In this document: piece after piece, positions 46,901 through 59,900 of the stretch
Numbering within the stretch: the first letter of the stretch is position 1
Layout: each line of letters begins with the position of its first letter
Translations under genes and position numbers: made by a program
Origin: Serilophus lunatus
Lineage: Eukaryota > Chordata > Aves > Passeriformes > Eurylaimidae
Assembly (NCBI GenBank): GCA_013399895.1
Contig: VXBA01000678.1
Location: forward strand, 300,805-364,804
Direction of reading: 5' to 3'
Length of the DNA: 64,000 nt
The notes under the pieces: model-generated
What the model saw: the letters and a program-made list of their open reading frames with translations, nothing else
Told to the model about the DNA's origin: nothing
The model's database searches: none

Positions 46901-49775
46901 AATAGCAAACAATAGTTTAAGTAATCTCTTCACCTGTGATAAATTGTTTAACAGAAAATCTTTTACTCTCAGATCTGTTGGTTATGAAGTATTGAGATTT
47001 TTTCCATTTTTATGCAGCCTTAGGATCTCACTGTGTTAAAGATCAAATACCCTCCTTAAGAGTGAAATAAATTGCATCCTTTAGTCATATGTCTACTCAG
47101 TGTTTGGGATGGTTGTGGTATTTGGGGGGTTTTTTAGCTCCTTGCATGTGTGTTCAGCAGCTGGAGTAATTTGCTTTATTTAGAAAATAAATATTTTTGT
47201 ATTTCCTGGGGGAAAAATCTAAATTGTTGGGATGAAAAAAGTAGATTTAACCAATGATAGCTATTCTGTGACTAATGATTTCTTAAACTCTCTTGAAATT
47301 GGTCTGAGCAGTCTTCCTAAAGCCTAGAGAGATGCTTTGTTTTCCAATATTCTTTGCCTTTCAAAAGCTGTCATAAAAAAGGGCTTTTTTAGGAAAGGGG
47401 AGGGTCATGTGCATGTATGCTTCCTCTGCCCCTTCATATGAAGACTTTCAGACTCCAAATGTTCCCTGTTCTTCAAAGAACTGTTGATTCAGTTGAACAT
47501 TCTGTGCCTTGTACCCCAAACTGGTTTATAACTCAGTATCATGGGATACTTGGCTACATGCCTTATTTGATCTCTTTTCTTGCCTCTTGGCTGATGGTCT
47601 GTGATGTTCAGGTTGCATTTTCTTATTTCAGATGTCACTGAAATGAAGGAGCTGTAGCTTTCATGTACAGTATGTTTGTGATGTAATACATTCTATTTTT
47701 TGTCATTAATTTAGAATGTGGTTTCAAATGCTGAAAATAAAGTGATACTTATCTCTGGACAGATTTTGCAAGTTTGATTAACTGCTTATTCCAGAGTGGG
47801 TCATTTACAAGTTATAAAACATTACCATGTCATTTTCTGATTCCTCCCACCCAGTTAATCCTGATGGAAAGAGGGAAATTTTGCTATTTACAGAGCTGAC
47901 AGTCATCATACAGACCTTTAAATGAAGGGGTGGGAGCAAAAGGGCAAGCAGCCACTTTCCAAAGTAGCTGCTCCTTTGTATACCGTTACATTTCCTTCCC
48001 TCCTTCTTTACAGAGGTTTGCAAAGTATGTGAGCTTGAAGATTCCTGTCAGCTGTTGTCTGGTGCTTTCCCAAAAGGGAATTGATTTGTGCATCTCCTAG
48101 TGCAAGCCTAAACATTCTCCACCAGCTGGTGTCGTCCCCACACCACCCTCGTAGGCAGCTACTTGTCTGTCTTGAGGTGACCTGCACTGAACCTGTACTT
48201 GCTGACTTCACTTTACCCCCGTGTTCTGCTTACTCATATGCATACAAATGAACATACTCATTTATATATTAGATATGTTTTTAGAAACATAGATTTTAGA
48301 AGTTTTAACACTGCCAGGGTTCATGGTGGCTTTTTCATTGAGGGCAATTCAGTGTTTAATTTGGGAATGATAATGGGCTGCTGGTGATTGCATGCAAGAG
48401 TATGTAGCACTATTTTGCAAGTAAAGAAAATGTTTTGGCTTTGAGCATTAACAGATTGCATTTTTTTCCCCATCTTCTTACATCCAAGTCAGTGTGTACA
48501 GCCCTGGATTTCAGATATTTAGGTTAGGTGTTGTCTGCCCCAAATATGTAGCTATTGCACCTTCAGACTCAAGTGACCAAAATATAAAAGAGAAATTAGG
48601 CTCATATAAGTCACTCTATTTTTTTCTAGGTACAGATCTGTAATGGAATGTCTCTACTGAGATGTAGAATGTGCCTGACCAAGGAGAGCATTGTGAAGCT
48701 GAAAACAAAAACAGCTGTGGCATTTATTAGGCTGCTTCTGAGAAACCTCTGTGTAGCTAAGTAGAATAGAGTCATTTATGGGAATGTGATGGGTGATGTT
48801 AGTTTCAGGTAGGCCAAGCTTAAATGTGATAAAATTTCCTAATTTTCCTCATAATTAGACTTAATGACAAGTTATGTAAATTGTACAAAAAAATGATTAA
48901 ATCCATAGAAAGTTGACAGCATTCTGTCAGCTTAAATTTAACTCTTAGATGGTTTTTGTCCATGTGCTGAAATCCAATATGTGACAAAATGTGAGTTTAA
49001 TGAGCGCATTACTTGCCATTTTTAACCAGCCAGTTTTGTGGAGATTTTTTTATGGTAGTAGCAACATACTGCTTCATTTCAGTATTAAAATTTTTTCCTC
49101 ATTCTTTTATGCTCTCATTGTGATAGTTGCTATGCAAACACTAGATAAGCTTTGTGTCTCTAATAAAAAAGGACAAAGTTTAAAATAAGCTCTCTGCAAT
49201 GAATTTGAAAGAAAATGCTTTCAATATTAGATTTAAGGCAGATCTTTAAGAACTCTATAAGTTAACTGCAATTGCTTTATTCCTTCCGAGGCCTTTGGAA
49301 AGCTGTAAAGGTTAATGAAGCCTGATGCATTGTTTCACATCCCTGAAATGTAGGCAAGGTTACTGTTTTTCTTGTCAGGAGTATTTTTTCCTGTCCGCGT
49401 TTTCAGTCGTGTTCCCTGGAGCTTTGTGTATCCTACCTGTAAAGGTTTGTTGAAGCTTGGGCATGAGCAGTTGAGTGGTTGTGGGCCCTGGTTTCTCAGG
49501 TTCTGTGAGCATGGAACATGAAGGAAAATGGCTCAAGTTGTGCTTCTTTACCTGAGCAGCTGCACTTGTGTTACATCAGTGACATCTGCACAATGAGCTG
49601 GAGCAGAAAGGGTGACTTCTGCAACAGTATGTGCATTTGTCAGCTTGAATGACCAAGGTTATAGGAGTTGAGTTGTGTTGAAATGTTGTCTAGCAAGATT
49701 GGTGTGGCCTTTCACCCCCAGTTTCCCTACTGTTATTAAAGAATGGTTATGCAGTGGTGTTGCTGGGTGTTTTCT

Positions 49776-49925
49776 CACAGAATTACACACAGAATTAACA
49801 AGGTTGGAAAAGACCGTAAGGATCATCAAGTCCAACCTTGACCTAGCTTAACAACCTATCCAACACCATCCCATCATCTAAACCATGTCACTTAAGTTCA
49901 TCATCCAACCTCTCCTTATCTCAGC
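49776..49925 (-). mobile_element. CR1 LINE 3' end fragment
   Basis: The plus strand reads AGGTTGGAAAAGACCGTAAG then GATCATCAAGTCCAACCTTG and CCATCATCTAAACCATGTCA. This is the complement of the avian CR1 3' end (gatgatctt...ccaacc), so the insertion is in minus orientation. It is preceded by ACAGAATTACACACAGAATT, resembling the CR1 terminal tandem repeat. Edges are approximate. Confidence 0.88.
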
Positions 49926-52900
49926 CAGCATTCATTTATTGCATGAACAGTCACCTCTTCACTGTCACCTCAGCTCTGTTCTGGTGGGGAGGCAGTGCTT
50001 TGTGAGGTGTCTTTGGTACTGTTTTAGACTGGCAGCTACAGACTGCCTGAGAAAATCTTCAAATGTGTTTTCCTAGAATTTGTAAACGCTTGAGAAAGGT
50101 GAGCTGTGAATGCCTGAGTGTGCTCCATTGGGCCATTGGTGTGAGTGCAGTTACTGAACTTCCAGAAACAACACTGTGCACTGCACATGAGATCCAAGTG
50201 AATTTTGTCTTGCTAACAGAAAACTCAGCAAACCTCAAAATCCCTATAATATGCTGCGAGATGTTGAGTCAAAATGCCCATTACTTCACTTACATCACAA
50301 GATTGGCCAGTATATTTAGAATTTTTCATCAGTGTCTCTTACCTTCTTGGAGCCAAGTACTACAGTTTAGTGAATGGCTGAACTAAGCTTTCAGCTACAG
50401 CAAAAAAGCTTAACCTCAGCCTCAATGGTGCCATGGCAGAATCCATTCACTATGAGAAAAACAAACCTAAGCAATTAAGAAACTATGCCTTATCAATAAT
50501 TTTTAAGTTCAAATCAACTAGATGACAGGCTCAAGTATTAAGGGAAACTATTCACGAGACAGAACTAAAGTTTTATTTGATGGTGTTTAAAGATACGTCT
50601 TTCCAAATTGTAAACTCCTTGTGATTCTCTGACTTAAATATTTTAATTACTTCTTTAATGAACTGGATCCAGGTTAGTACCACACCCAGGATTTGAGAAA
50701 AGCTGTTTGCCAGAGAGGTCCAGAGGTGCAGTGGTGGCTCACTTTCCCATGCCAAACTACAACACGGTAAAGAATTTTTCCTGAAAACATTACCAGTTTT
50801 TTAACAACTACCACAAAGGATAAACTCACTGGGAGTAAAACCAGGCTGCTTTTTATCCCATGATGATAGCAAATTTGGTAATTCGTCATAGTATTAGATA
50901 AATAATATGAAAATGCTGTTCCTCAGCACGAATGAGGAAATAATTTGATTTTACCTGGTACTGATGGGGAATAGAAACTAAGTTTAAGTTAGATCCCTTG
51001 GTCTTCTGGATCAAACCTCTAAAAATTCTGTTGTCAGCAGATGTTAATCAGTGGAGGAAAGGGAAGTGACAGGAAAGGAACAAAGGGTCCACGCAGTTTG
51101 ATAGGAAGTTGACTTTCATTTCTGGAGGACATAGTTGTTTTCATATTTGATATTGTGAGAAATTACTATAAAAAGAAATTTAAATTAAGAAATACGTTTG
51201 TTTACAACTGCATTATGTGATAATGTCTTTCACCGTCTCCTTTTACTGTTAATTAACACAAGATTACATTTTAATATCTTAAAATTAGGAATACCTGTCA
51301 ATTAATACTCAATACATGCTAAGAACAAAGGAGTCTGATACTGCATGGGGGGACAAAAGAGGATGGGGACACTCATAAAAGTTTAATCATTATATACCTC
51401 AGTGTAATTTTTTTGAGTTTTACTGGTATAAGATCAAAGCTTGGCTCTGTAAGCTTCAAGTGAAAATGTTTTCCCTTTCAATATAAGGAAGACAGTCTAT
51501 GGGAAATAAGAGTTCTGGCTTTTGATAGATGTTGTGATTTGTATTAGGCTAGCAGTATTCATAGTACAGGTGGTACCTTAAATGCTCCTAAAGCAGTAAT
51601 AATGATAAAAGTTACCCTTCTATGTTGGATTTGGAGGAGCTGAAATAGTCTCCTAGCTATAGGTAGGCTTTTTTCTTTTTCTGCTTGCGGAATTACAAAT
51701 TCATATATTTATTATATGTGTAGCATTTTTATTAATATTTTTTCTTTATCATGTTGTAATCTTTCAGGTTATCCTTCTCAGACATACGTTTTGAGGACTA
51801 TTACTTAACTTCAGTTTGTAACACATCTTTTCATAAAGTAGCTAAGTTTTCTACTTTTTAACCTGACACTGGATATTTGGGAAAGTAATGATTCTAAAAG
51901 TGCCGGGACAGGTTGCAAGTCTGCAGGCATGAGAGAACAGCGAGCAGAAGACTTTGTAAGGGGATGATCTGAGGTGTTGATTTTCTACTATAAAATTACA
52001 TTTCTTCTGGTTGCTAGGATTCTTCTCATTCTGTATATACTGTACAGCGTCCTCTTCCCTGATTCTATAGCTAGGCATACTTGAGGCATCAACAGAGGTG
52101 TAAACTTGGTCTGCTACAAGAAAGATTCAATTGCAAACATGGATGTGATTTTTATCTAAATGCCAAGGTTGATGATACACAAATACCTGCACTATTTTTG
52201 AAATATCTGTCTATATGTTTGTATTTTTAGAAGCATGTAGAAAATAACTGCTTAATATTTTCTTATTGTTTAAAGCCAATAAAAGTGATGAAAATATTCC
52301 CACATGATATTTTGCCACAGCCTCTAAGTCTATGTATGCATGATACTACAACAATACATATGACTGTATCAGCTTTGATTTTTCTTAAATATATAGTTGA
52401 GCAAGGATTTTGCAGGATTTAAAACATCAAATAAAGGGAAAAAGAACCCATTCTGCAGTCCTAGCATTTCATTCTGATTTAATTTTGTATTAAGGAAAAT
52501 GAAAACATACAGTAAAAACGTGGTTTAGGAAGAGTTTGTAGATCCTAAGGAGTCTAACTTCTCTAATGTTTTAAATTACACACAAGGCTCTGGAGAGCAG
52601 TAGTTCGAATTTGCAAGTAGAACAGTAAAAATGACTTCATTGCATTTGTTCTTATAAACAAGGATTTGGCTGGGTTTGGTCCTAAATCAAGGAGAGGCCA
52701 GTTTAATTTTGTGTACTCTGCAGGTGTGAGTTATAAACGCACTAAGGTCTAATCTTTCAAGGTGCTTAGAGCCTTATCAGAACTGGGTTTCACTCTCTGT
52801 TTTCTGGAGTTAATAACTGCAATACTATTGAGCATTTTGCAGAATAAGCCTTGAAGATACCGGGGGGATTTTCAGATTTTTTTAAAGCCTCATCATGTGT

Positions 52901-53552
52901 TTGACCAGGACTTAAAGTTTTTTTCATCAAAATCTGACAGCTCTGTCCTTTTATGATTTGACACTTGCACACAACACACAGAAGAGGGAAGCAGTGTGTA
53001 GGAGTTGAAAAGTTTGTTAGTAATTAAACTAGTTACAATTGTTTTTAACAGACAGCAAAATCGTACTGCAAAGTAATGTTTGTGGCAATTTATACATCTC
53101 TCTGTAAACTAAGGTAGAAGTTGTTCAGAAGTATAGTAAATGCTTAGAGATTTATGTGCATACATGTCTATTAATATATAGCGCATGCATGTAAATGCAG
53201 CATAAAGAGAGGCAGTAGCTCTACCTAATGTATTACAATACTCTTGGACTCTTTCCACAGCTTTAAATGCAGTCATGATTTTATCCAACCATTTGGAAAG
53301 TGTGTGCAATTCATACCTCCCTCTTTCTTTAATATTAAATGAATTCCTCATCTGTTGGCTCTGTAGGAACTATTTAAAACACACTTCTTAATGCTCGCAT
53401 TATATCCGAGTACCCACACACCTTCTATCTCTCCTAGTGCTGTTTTGGGGTGTTTCATTGTTTCTCACCCCTTCCTTTGGAAGCAACTTTTCTTTTAAAA
53501 AAGCATCTCCATAGGAAAAAGCGAGACGCTTCCCCCGCTGTGTGTCCCTTAC

Positions 53553-53700
53553 CTTGCGCTGCGGGGCCATGGGACTCCTGGGTGCGCCGGGCTGCGGCAT
53601 CCGAGCTGTGAGCATCGCCGCGCTGCCGCCAACAATGAGCGCGGGGCTGCGCGCCGCCCAGCCCGGCCCAGCCCAGCCCGGCCCGGCCCAGCCCGGGAGC
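53553..53700 (-). ncRNA. Candidate alternative first exon (5'UTR/uORF) of FILIP1L
   Basis: Within an isolated CpG island the minus strand reads ATG GCC CCG CAG CGC AAG followed by the strong donor GTAAGG at 53552-53547. The 5' boundary is unknown and set here by the island's promoter motifs. Joined to the FILIP1L acceptor at 37328, the frame from this ATG gives MAPQRK-IEKAS and a stop, so the exon would be untranslated or carry a short uORF, with MVVDEQQ as the first long-frame start. No transcript evidence is available. An unrelated antisense noncoding transcript is the main alternative. Confidence 0.5.
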
Positions 53701-53701
53701 A

Positions 53702-53709
53702 TTACGTCA
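53702..53709 (-). promoter_or_regulatory. CRE/ATF-like TGACGTAA
   Basis: The minus strand reads TGACGTAA, one base from the palindromic CRE TGACGTCA. It lies about 150 bp upstream of the candidate donor, inside the CpG island. Confidence 0.45.
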
Positions 53710-53716
53710 GGGCTGC

Positions 53717-53726
53717 CCAAATACGG
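53717..53726 (-). promoter_or_regulatory. Near-CArG box (SRF-like)
   Basis: The minus strand reads CCGTATTTGG, one base off CC(A/T)6GG. It lies 8 bp from the CRE-like site. This is a motif match only. Confidence 0.3.
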
Positions 53727-53950
53727 GCTCGGCGCTCGGCAGCCTCGTCCTTCTCGCTCCGGGACCTCGGCGACAGCCGCAGAGCTGGCTCATGGGCGCT
53801 GGCGCTCAGCGCTGTGTGAAAAGTTTCGGGTGTCCGCTAGTTCATGGCCGAGAAGAATGCGCGGAAGGTTTGGGTTAGGGCAGTTCCTTTCTATTGCTGA
53901 TAATAAAGGCGTTAGAAGTTGTTCGCTGATTAGGGACAATGTTTTTCCAC

Positions 53951-56900
53951 TTTAGTCTCCCAGCCTAAGAGTTGGAGAGGGGAAAAATTGAATTCCAGGT
54001 CCTCTTCTTTAATTAGTTATTCTAAGGGAGATTTTTCGTTTTTTTCGTGTTTTTTAATATGACAAAAAAATTTGACTTTAGCTGAACTCCTCTGAGGGGG
54101 ATATGAACTTCGAGCCTTCCTCTTTTTTTCCCTCGGTAAAGAGTCGGGGTCCTCAGAGGATAGTATTTTATTTCCTGATGATGTAACTACAAAACAATTC
54201 TCTAAGTGATGATGGGAAGGCCAGATGAAATCTGATTTTTTTTTTCTGTTCAATGTTTTTTCTACAAAACCCTTTCCTTTTTCATATGTTTGTGTTTCAG
54301 CTAACACAATTAAGCAGTCCAAACAACTATTTTTAGTAAGAAGATCTTAAAGAAATGAGTCGTTTGTTTTAATATTTAGGAAAGAGGCAGGAAGCCAAAA
54401 AGTAGGATTTAAGTTGAAGAGCTTAAAATGTATCTCTTTTATTCTGTCCTTTAGTGTACACCCTGAATAAACATTGAGAACACAAGGAAGAAACACTTGA
54501 AATAGGCACCAAATTTGTTATTGAAATTCTGCTAAGGGTTAACGGGAGTCAATGAAATAACTCCTTTTATGTTGATGGGTGAATTAGACCATTGAAAGGC
54601 ATTCTACACTATTAAAATATTGAAAATACATTAAAATATAGACTATTAAAGTAGTTGCAGCCACAATTAATTTATTTGCAGCATTTTAAATTTAAAATAA
54701 ACGTTGCTATAGCTTAAGCTGCCAGCTTTTTGTGAGTTATGCCAGACTTGAGCATAATGCTGACTAAGGCATATTTTAGGGTCTTGTCTGTAGATATGGA
54801 GACAAATGGTGATTAAGGTGTTTGCATTTCATTAACAAGACAGACATCTTTTAGCTACTTTGCACATATTTACCCTGAGTGTAGCCTGAAAAAGGTACTT
54901 ATTCTTCAGCTGGAAAATTCCCGGCAACCCTTTGCATTCTTACTGGGTAAAGACTTCCCCAGGACTGTGCTGCTTATGTGTATGGATGATCCTACTGTGT
55001 CCCCTTTGTAAACTTCTGTGGAATGATTTTGGAGGTAGAGAAATGTCTTGTTTGAATACACCAATGGACAGACCAGGGTAGCATTTTACTTGCTGTTCTA
55101 GGAAGATTTAATAACCAAATCCAAACAAAACCAAACTAACCTTTCGCCCAAATTGGCCTATTGAGTTACTTGGCTGTTGTATTTGGAAACTAACTTTTTG
55201 TCTAGTTTTTCTCAAAAGTATGTTGCCAATGTGTATCATTTGAATTATCGAAAGGGTCATCCAGAGCTTGATATGAGGAACATCTTCAGCTACAAACTCA
55301 CCCTTTCTCTGGGACTCTGTTTAAGAAGACAAGACACTGCAGGTGCAGTCTTGGAGCAGGCTGAGGAGATCATAGTTCTAATTTGGGGAGGGAGTCAGGT
55401 ATGTTATTCTGTGGAAGGTTGCTAGGAGTAAGAGGTGAGTGCATTCTTCTTCACATGTATATATGTGTGTGTGCAAGCATACAAATGCTTAGAGTGAAAA
55501 CTACTGTCTCTGTATTTTACTTAGTAATTTTTTTTTCTGTTCTTTCTTTCCTTTTGCAATTGTTCCATTTTTCTGCATCTTCCACTTCACCTGCACACAC
55601 CCTATTTTTGTGTGTGTGAAAATTGCCTGCATTTTTGTCCTCCCACATGAAACAGTTGTTTTAGGTCATAAGCTGCTTTGAAGAAGGGGACTTCTCAAAC
55701 CTGGTAATCAAAAATCCCTCCTTGCAGTCCAGCTCTGTTCTGGAGTTGCAAGAAACACAGCTCAGATAGTGCTGGTGATAAGTTTATTGGAAGTCTGGGA
55801 GCGAGGCTAGGGATTGCAAGTCCTCCTGTTTATAAGTCTGTGTTTACATCTGGGGATGGCCAAAGTATGAACTTCTAGTTTCTTAATTAATTCTCCTCTG
55901 CAATACAAAAGTGCACATCTGTGACCTTCTGCAAACCAGCTTTATCAAAGAGCATCAGCTGAGTGTGTAATGATCTGACTTCCTTCTCTTATATTGTCAC
56001 AACTTGAAGGACAGTTCCAAGTCCTGTTAAGGAACTATATGATTAGAAATTCCAAGTTTTGCATTACTATAACATGAAAAGCTTATTTATATCTGAGGCA
56101 ATGAATAGAGTTGCAGAGAACCCTTCCTCTACTGCTTTTTTACAGTGTCTTCCAGTATCTGTAGGTGGAATCCTGGCACTGGTGGACTATACCAAAGAGA
56201 AAAAAAGCTTTTGGGCAGGCAGCTATGCCTGCCTCATTCTCCACTGCACCCTGAAAATGAATTCTGTTTCCTTAGTTACTAGACACAGTTTTGCACAGAA
56301 TTGGTGCACTTGTAAGTATTGTGATAGCAAAAGAAGCAGAATTTGTAGAGATTAGAGACCAAATGAAAATCTTGTTGGATCATTTGGTTCATCCCCTGAC
56401 AGTGCAGGGTTGCTCTCTGCAGCCTGCTTGCAGTGACCTTTGTCTAGTCTCTCTGCTTGTCGAGTGGTATTGTGCTCATACTCTCAGAATTTTACTTGAA
56501 CAAAATAGAAGCTGGAAAGATGGAAGATTGTACAAAGCAGGGAAACGATAGGACAAATCAGATAAAAGACTTTGAGGCAGTTGTTTAGACTTTATCTTAA
56601 ACTATCTGAATTCCTCTCATCGTTAAACTACTTTTTTTTCCCCCTTTTCTTCCCATGGCAATTCATAGCAGCAGTTCCAGTGTCCTTAAACCCATAACCT
56701 ATCTGTTTCAGCATTTGACCTCTTCCTTTGGCCATTTTGTATCTAAGATAAATAAAGGAAATTAGAATTTGGGCCTCAGTTCAACAAAGCACTTAAAACA
56801 TAGCCCTGTGTATTTTCGTTGAGAAAGGAAAGGACTTCAGCAGAAGCCTGATTTTGATGATATAGTGAAATGCTTGGCTAAATCAGGCTCTTGCTCACAT

Positions 56901-59900
56901 TTACATCATGTGGATATCAGTGAAGCTTGGGTTTCTGAAATTCTTCCTGGAGTCTAAATCTTTAGGTTACTTTTGTATTCCATAAATAGAGATCTACGGA
57001 AGTACAAACACTGTCAAAGATTTTATTAGTATTTTAATTAAAACTTTGGTTTTTTTAGAGGTGATCTACCTAAGTTTTGCACATGATAACTGTAGAACTG
57101 AAACACATACAAGATTGACAAGTTGAATTTTGATGCCTTGCATAAACGGGATCTGGTGTTTAATGTTTTAATAACTCATTTGACTTCAAGGATTTTTCTC
57201 CCCTCTGTGCTCATCCTTGTCTCTGAAGTCTGTGGGAGTTTTGACATAACTCAGTGGAAGAAAACTCACTCTAATTATTTCTTGGGTTAATAGCATCCTT
57301 CAAAATCTTTCTATCCAATTTATCTTTAGTATTTCTCCTAGCATTGTGTTTGATGGTCTCTTAGATTTCATCAGTGAAGTATTTTGGTGCTTTATATCCT
57401 AATGTGTAGATTAATTTCTGAATATTACAATAAGGAAATATGGGGGCTCTTATGGCTTAGTGACAGTCTGAAATGCACTGACAGCTCATAAATGCATGTG
57501 GAAGGCAAGGGGCAGAAGCAGGGGAAAGTTCTAAAGATAACATTCTTCAGATTCATGTGTCTCTTACTGTGGACCATGGACGGAAAGAGATTCATATCTT
57601 CATTACTGCGTGTTTTTAATTTTTTTTGGCATCAGGAAGAAATATTTTCCCAAACTCCCCTATTGTTTGCAGATTCCATTATTCTCTGTTTTTCTGGCAG
57701 ATGCAAATAGAATTCTTAGCCAAGTATTAGGGATAATTAGATCCCTTTATGCTTGGCGCTGCATTGGGAAGTTGATGACTGAATCTCTTAACTACTAATG
57801 ACTTGTAAGGAGAACTTGCAAGTGCTTCATGTCTGCTTGTGAGATGCTTACCAAAGATTAACAGAATTTTTTTTGATCTGTATAAACCATATAGTCAAGT
57901 AATCTTATCTCCATTATGAAATAAGATATTGTTCTTTAGTTTATGAAAACTCTGTATAATACTGTATTTTAAGAACGAGTTTAGGGTTGAAACTTTGTTT
58001 TATTTGTGATGGGTTCTGCAGTGGGATTATTTTCTTTATAACCCCCAACCCTCCCACCCACGAGTATGCCTGTCTAGTTGGGCTATTTCTGGAGGCATGA
58101 CAGTCATTTCAGTGTTAATGCAGTAGCACGAGTGAGTTGTAATCTTGTGAAGACTGTTGCAATAAGGTACCTTGGAAGTAGAACATATTTTAAATGTCTG
58201 TCTTTAATCATTAGACTTCAGAAAAATGTGTGACACTGTGTAATTAGTTGCCTAGTTTTCTTCATCTATCTCCTTTGAAATTCAGTCAAAGAAAGATTCT
58301 TTTTGTAGAACTTGAGGGAAGTGGTGTGACAGAAAAATTTTGAGCTTCAAGCCTGATTCCACATGAAACCCTTTCTCAGATCTTTTTTGTATGTTAACCT
58401 ATGCTGTGAATTCAGTAGTTTTATTCAAAGTGGTCAAACCCCTTTCTGAGCAGTTTAGTTCTTGTTTGAATAAAAACTGCACAGGTTTGAGTCAAGCTGA
58501 CCCAACTTTTTGCATTGACATGAACTGAACGTGGTGCTAGTGGAAGATGCTCCTTTCAAAGCTTTGATGGTATGAGAGGAAAAAGTACATCAAGTTATTG
58601 CAAGTTCATTCAGCTCCTCCATATCATTTACTATCTCTTCCCTTATGCTTTTTCCTTCATGTGTCTTGTTTCTTCACTTGTTTCTGGGTGATGCTGTTCC
58701 ACCAATGGCCTGGGGTGCAAAGCCCAGCACACAGGTAGAAGGGATTTGGTATTCAGTGAATTTCTTGCAGGTTGCAAGTTGCAGCCTCATGAGGCTGCTT
58801 TGAGAGCACAAGTTTGTCAGGGATACACTTAGGTGAGTACAGACTTGCATGCAGCACAGGAACTGTAAGAAGGCTGGTTGGCATCATTGATGTACAAAGA
58901 GGAGTTCAAAGTTGTGATAGTTTTTTTCTTTTGTAGGGGTTGAATAAAGAGAATCCAGAACCAAAATGTATCATGAGTCCTAAATTTCATTGTTACAGTT
59001 ATGTTGAGCAGGCTTCTCTTTCCTCCTACAGATTAACCCGGTGAAAATGTACCTGTTAAAAAGCTTCTCTGAAAGGGAGTAAGGTTGTAAGAAAATGTCA
59101 GTGCATGCTAAGGAAGGCAAACTGCAAGGAAAGAAAACATTTTTTGTTGGGCTGCGTGCAATAGTAGAGCAACACACAAACGTGCTCTTGGGCCCAGAGG
59201 CCCTTCTTTGGGTCTCAAGATGCTGCCTTTATGTTACAAAACGTATGTCATAAAAGACATATTTTCTGCCATGATAAATCCCCTCCCTTAGGATTCCTGC
59301 TAAAGAATGCATTTAAAAGGGCTCTTCTTATTCTCTGTAATTTCAGTAGCTATGCACTAGTCCCTGTTTAAAGCACAGTGCTTATTGGTGATTTTGATAC
59401 CTGGTCAAGGAGTATGTATTGTAATAATGCAGAGGCAGATGTATCCTATACAGGCTGGTTTGTGAATTCCTAGGGATGTAATGTAACTCATAAAACTTTG
59501 ATCCCTTTGGGATTCAGAATTGCTGAGCTATCTGATAGATTCATAGTTTAGAAATGTGGCTTAGTTGTGCAGTTCAGTTCTCTGGTCTGGAAAAGTATTT
59601 ACAGAATCTCTTGATCTCCCAGTGTGTAGTCACATGTAGTTCTTTGTGTTAGTCTTGCCCACAGCAGGTACTGTTCAAGGAGTCTCTTGGGCTTGGGGAA
59701 ATGTATTTAACAGACTCAGACACTCCACAGCTCCAGAGTCTGCAATGAAAATTTTCACAAAACCCCTGAGTGAGGAAGGGGAACAAACACAAAAGGGTAT
59801 TAATTTGACTTTTTTACGGCTGCTTGCGTGAGACACGTCAGCCTTGAGAACCATCACCTTCAACTCGGCAGTGCTGTAGTTGTGTCGTTATCTGGGAACA

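Larger units (their letters stand above)
37329..53552 (-). other. FILIP1L intron upstream of main exon / CMSS1 intron 1 antisense
   Basis: About 16 kb of AT-rich intronic sequence. It contains a short (CA)n at about 37936-37952, a CT-rich stretch near 43725-43757, and a CR1 fragment at about 49776-49925. I looked for the FILIP1L N-terminal exons (QLLVAEKSRRQTILELE region) and saw none. Confidence 0.6.
53520..53950 (-). promoter_or_regulatory. Isolated internal CpG island, candidate FILIP1L short-isoform promoter
   Basis: GC- and CpG-rich sequence flanked by AT-rich intron on both sides, 16 kb upstream of the FILIP1L main exon on its own strand. It includes a CRE variant, a near-CArG box, and a small tandem CAGCCCGGCC repeat (about 53659-53697). 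No TATA box is obvious. CpG promoters often fire in both directions, so orientation relies on the minus-strand splice donor. Confidence 0.65.
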
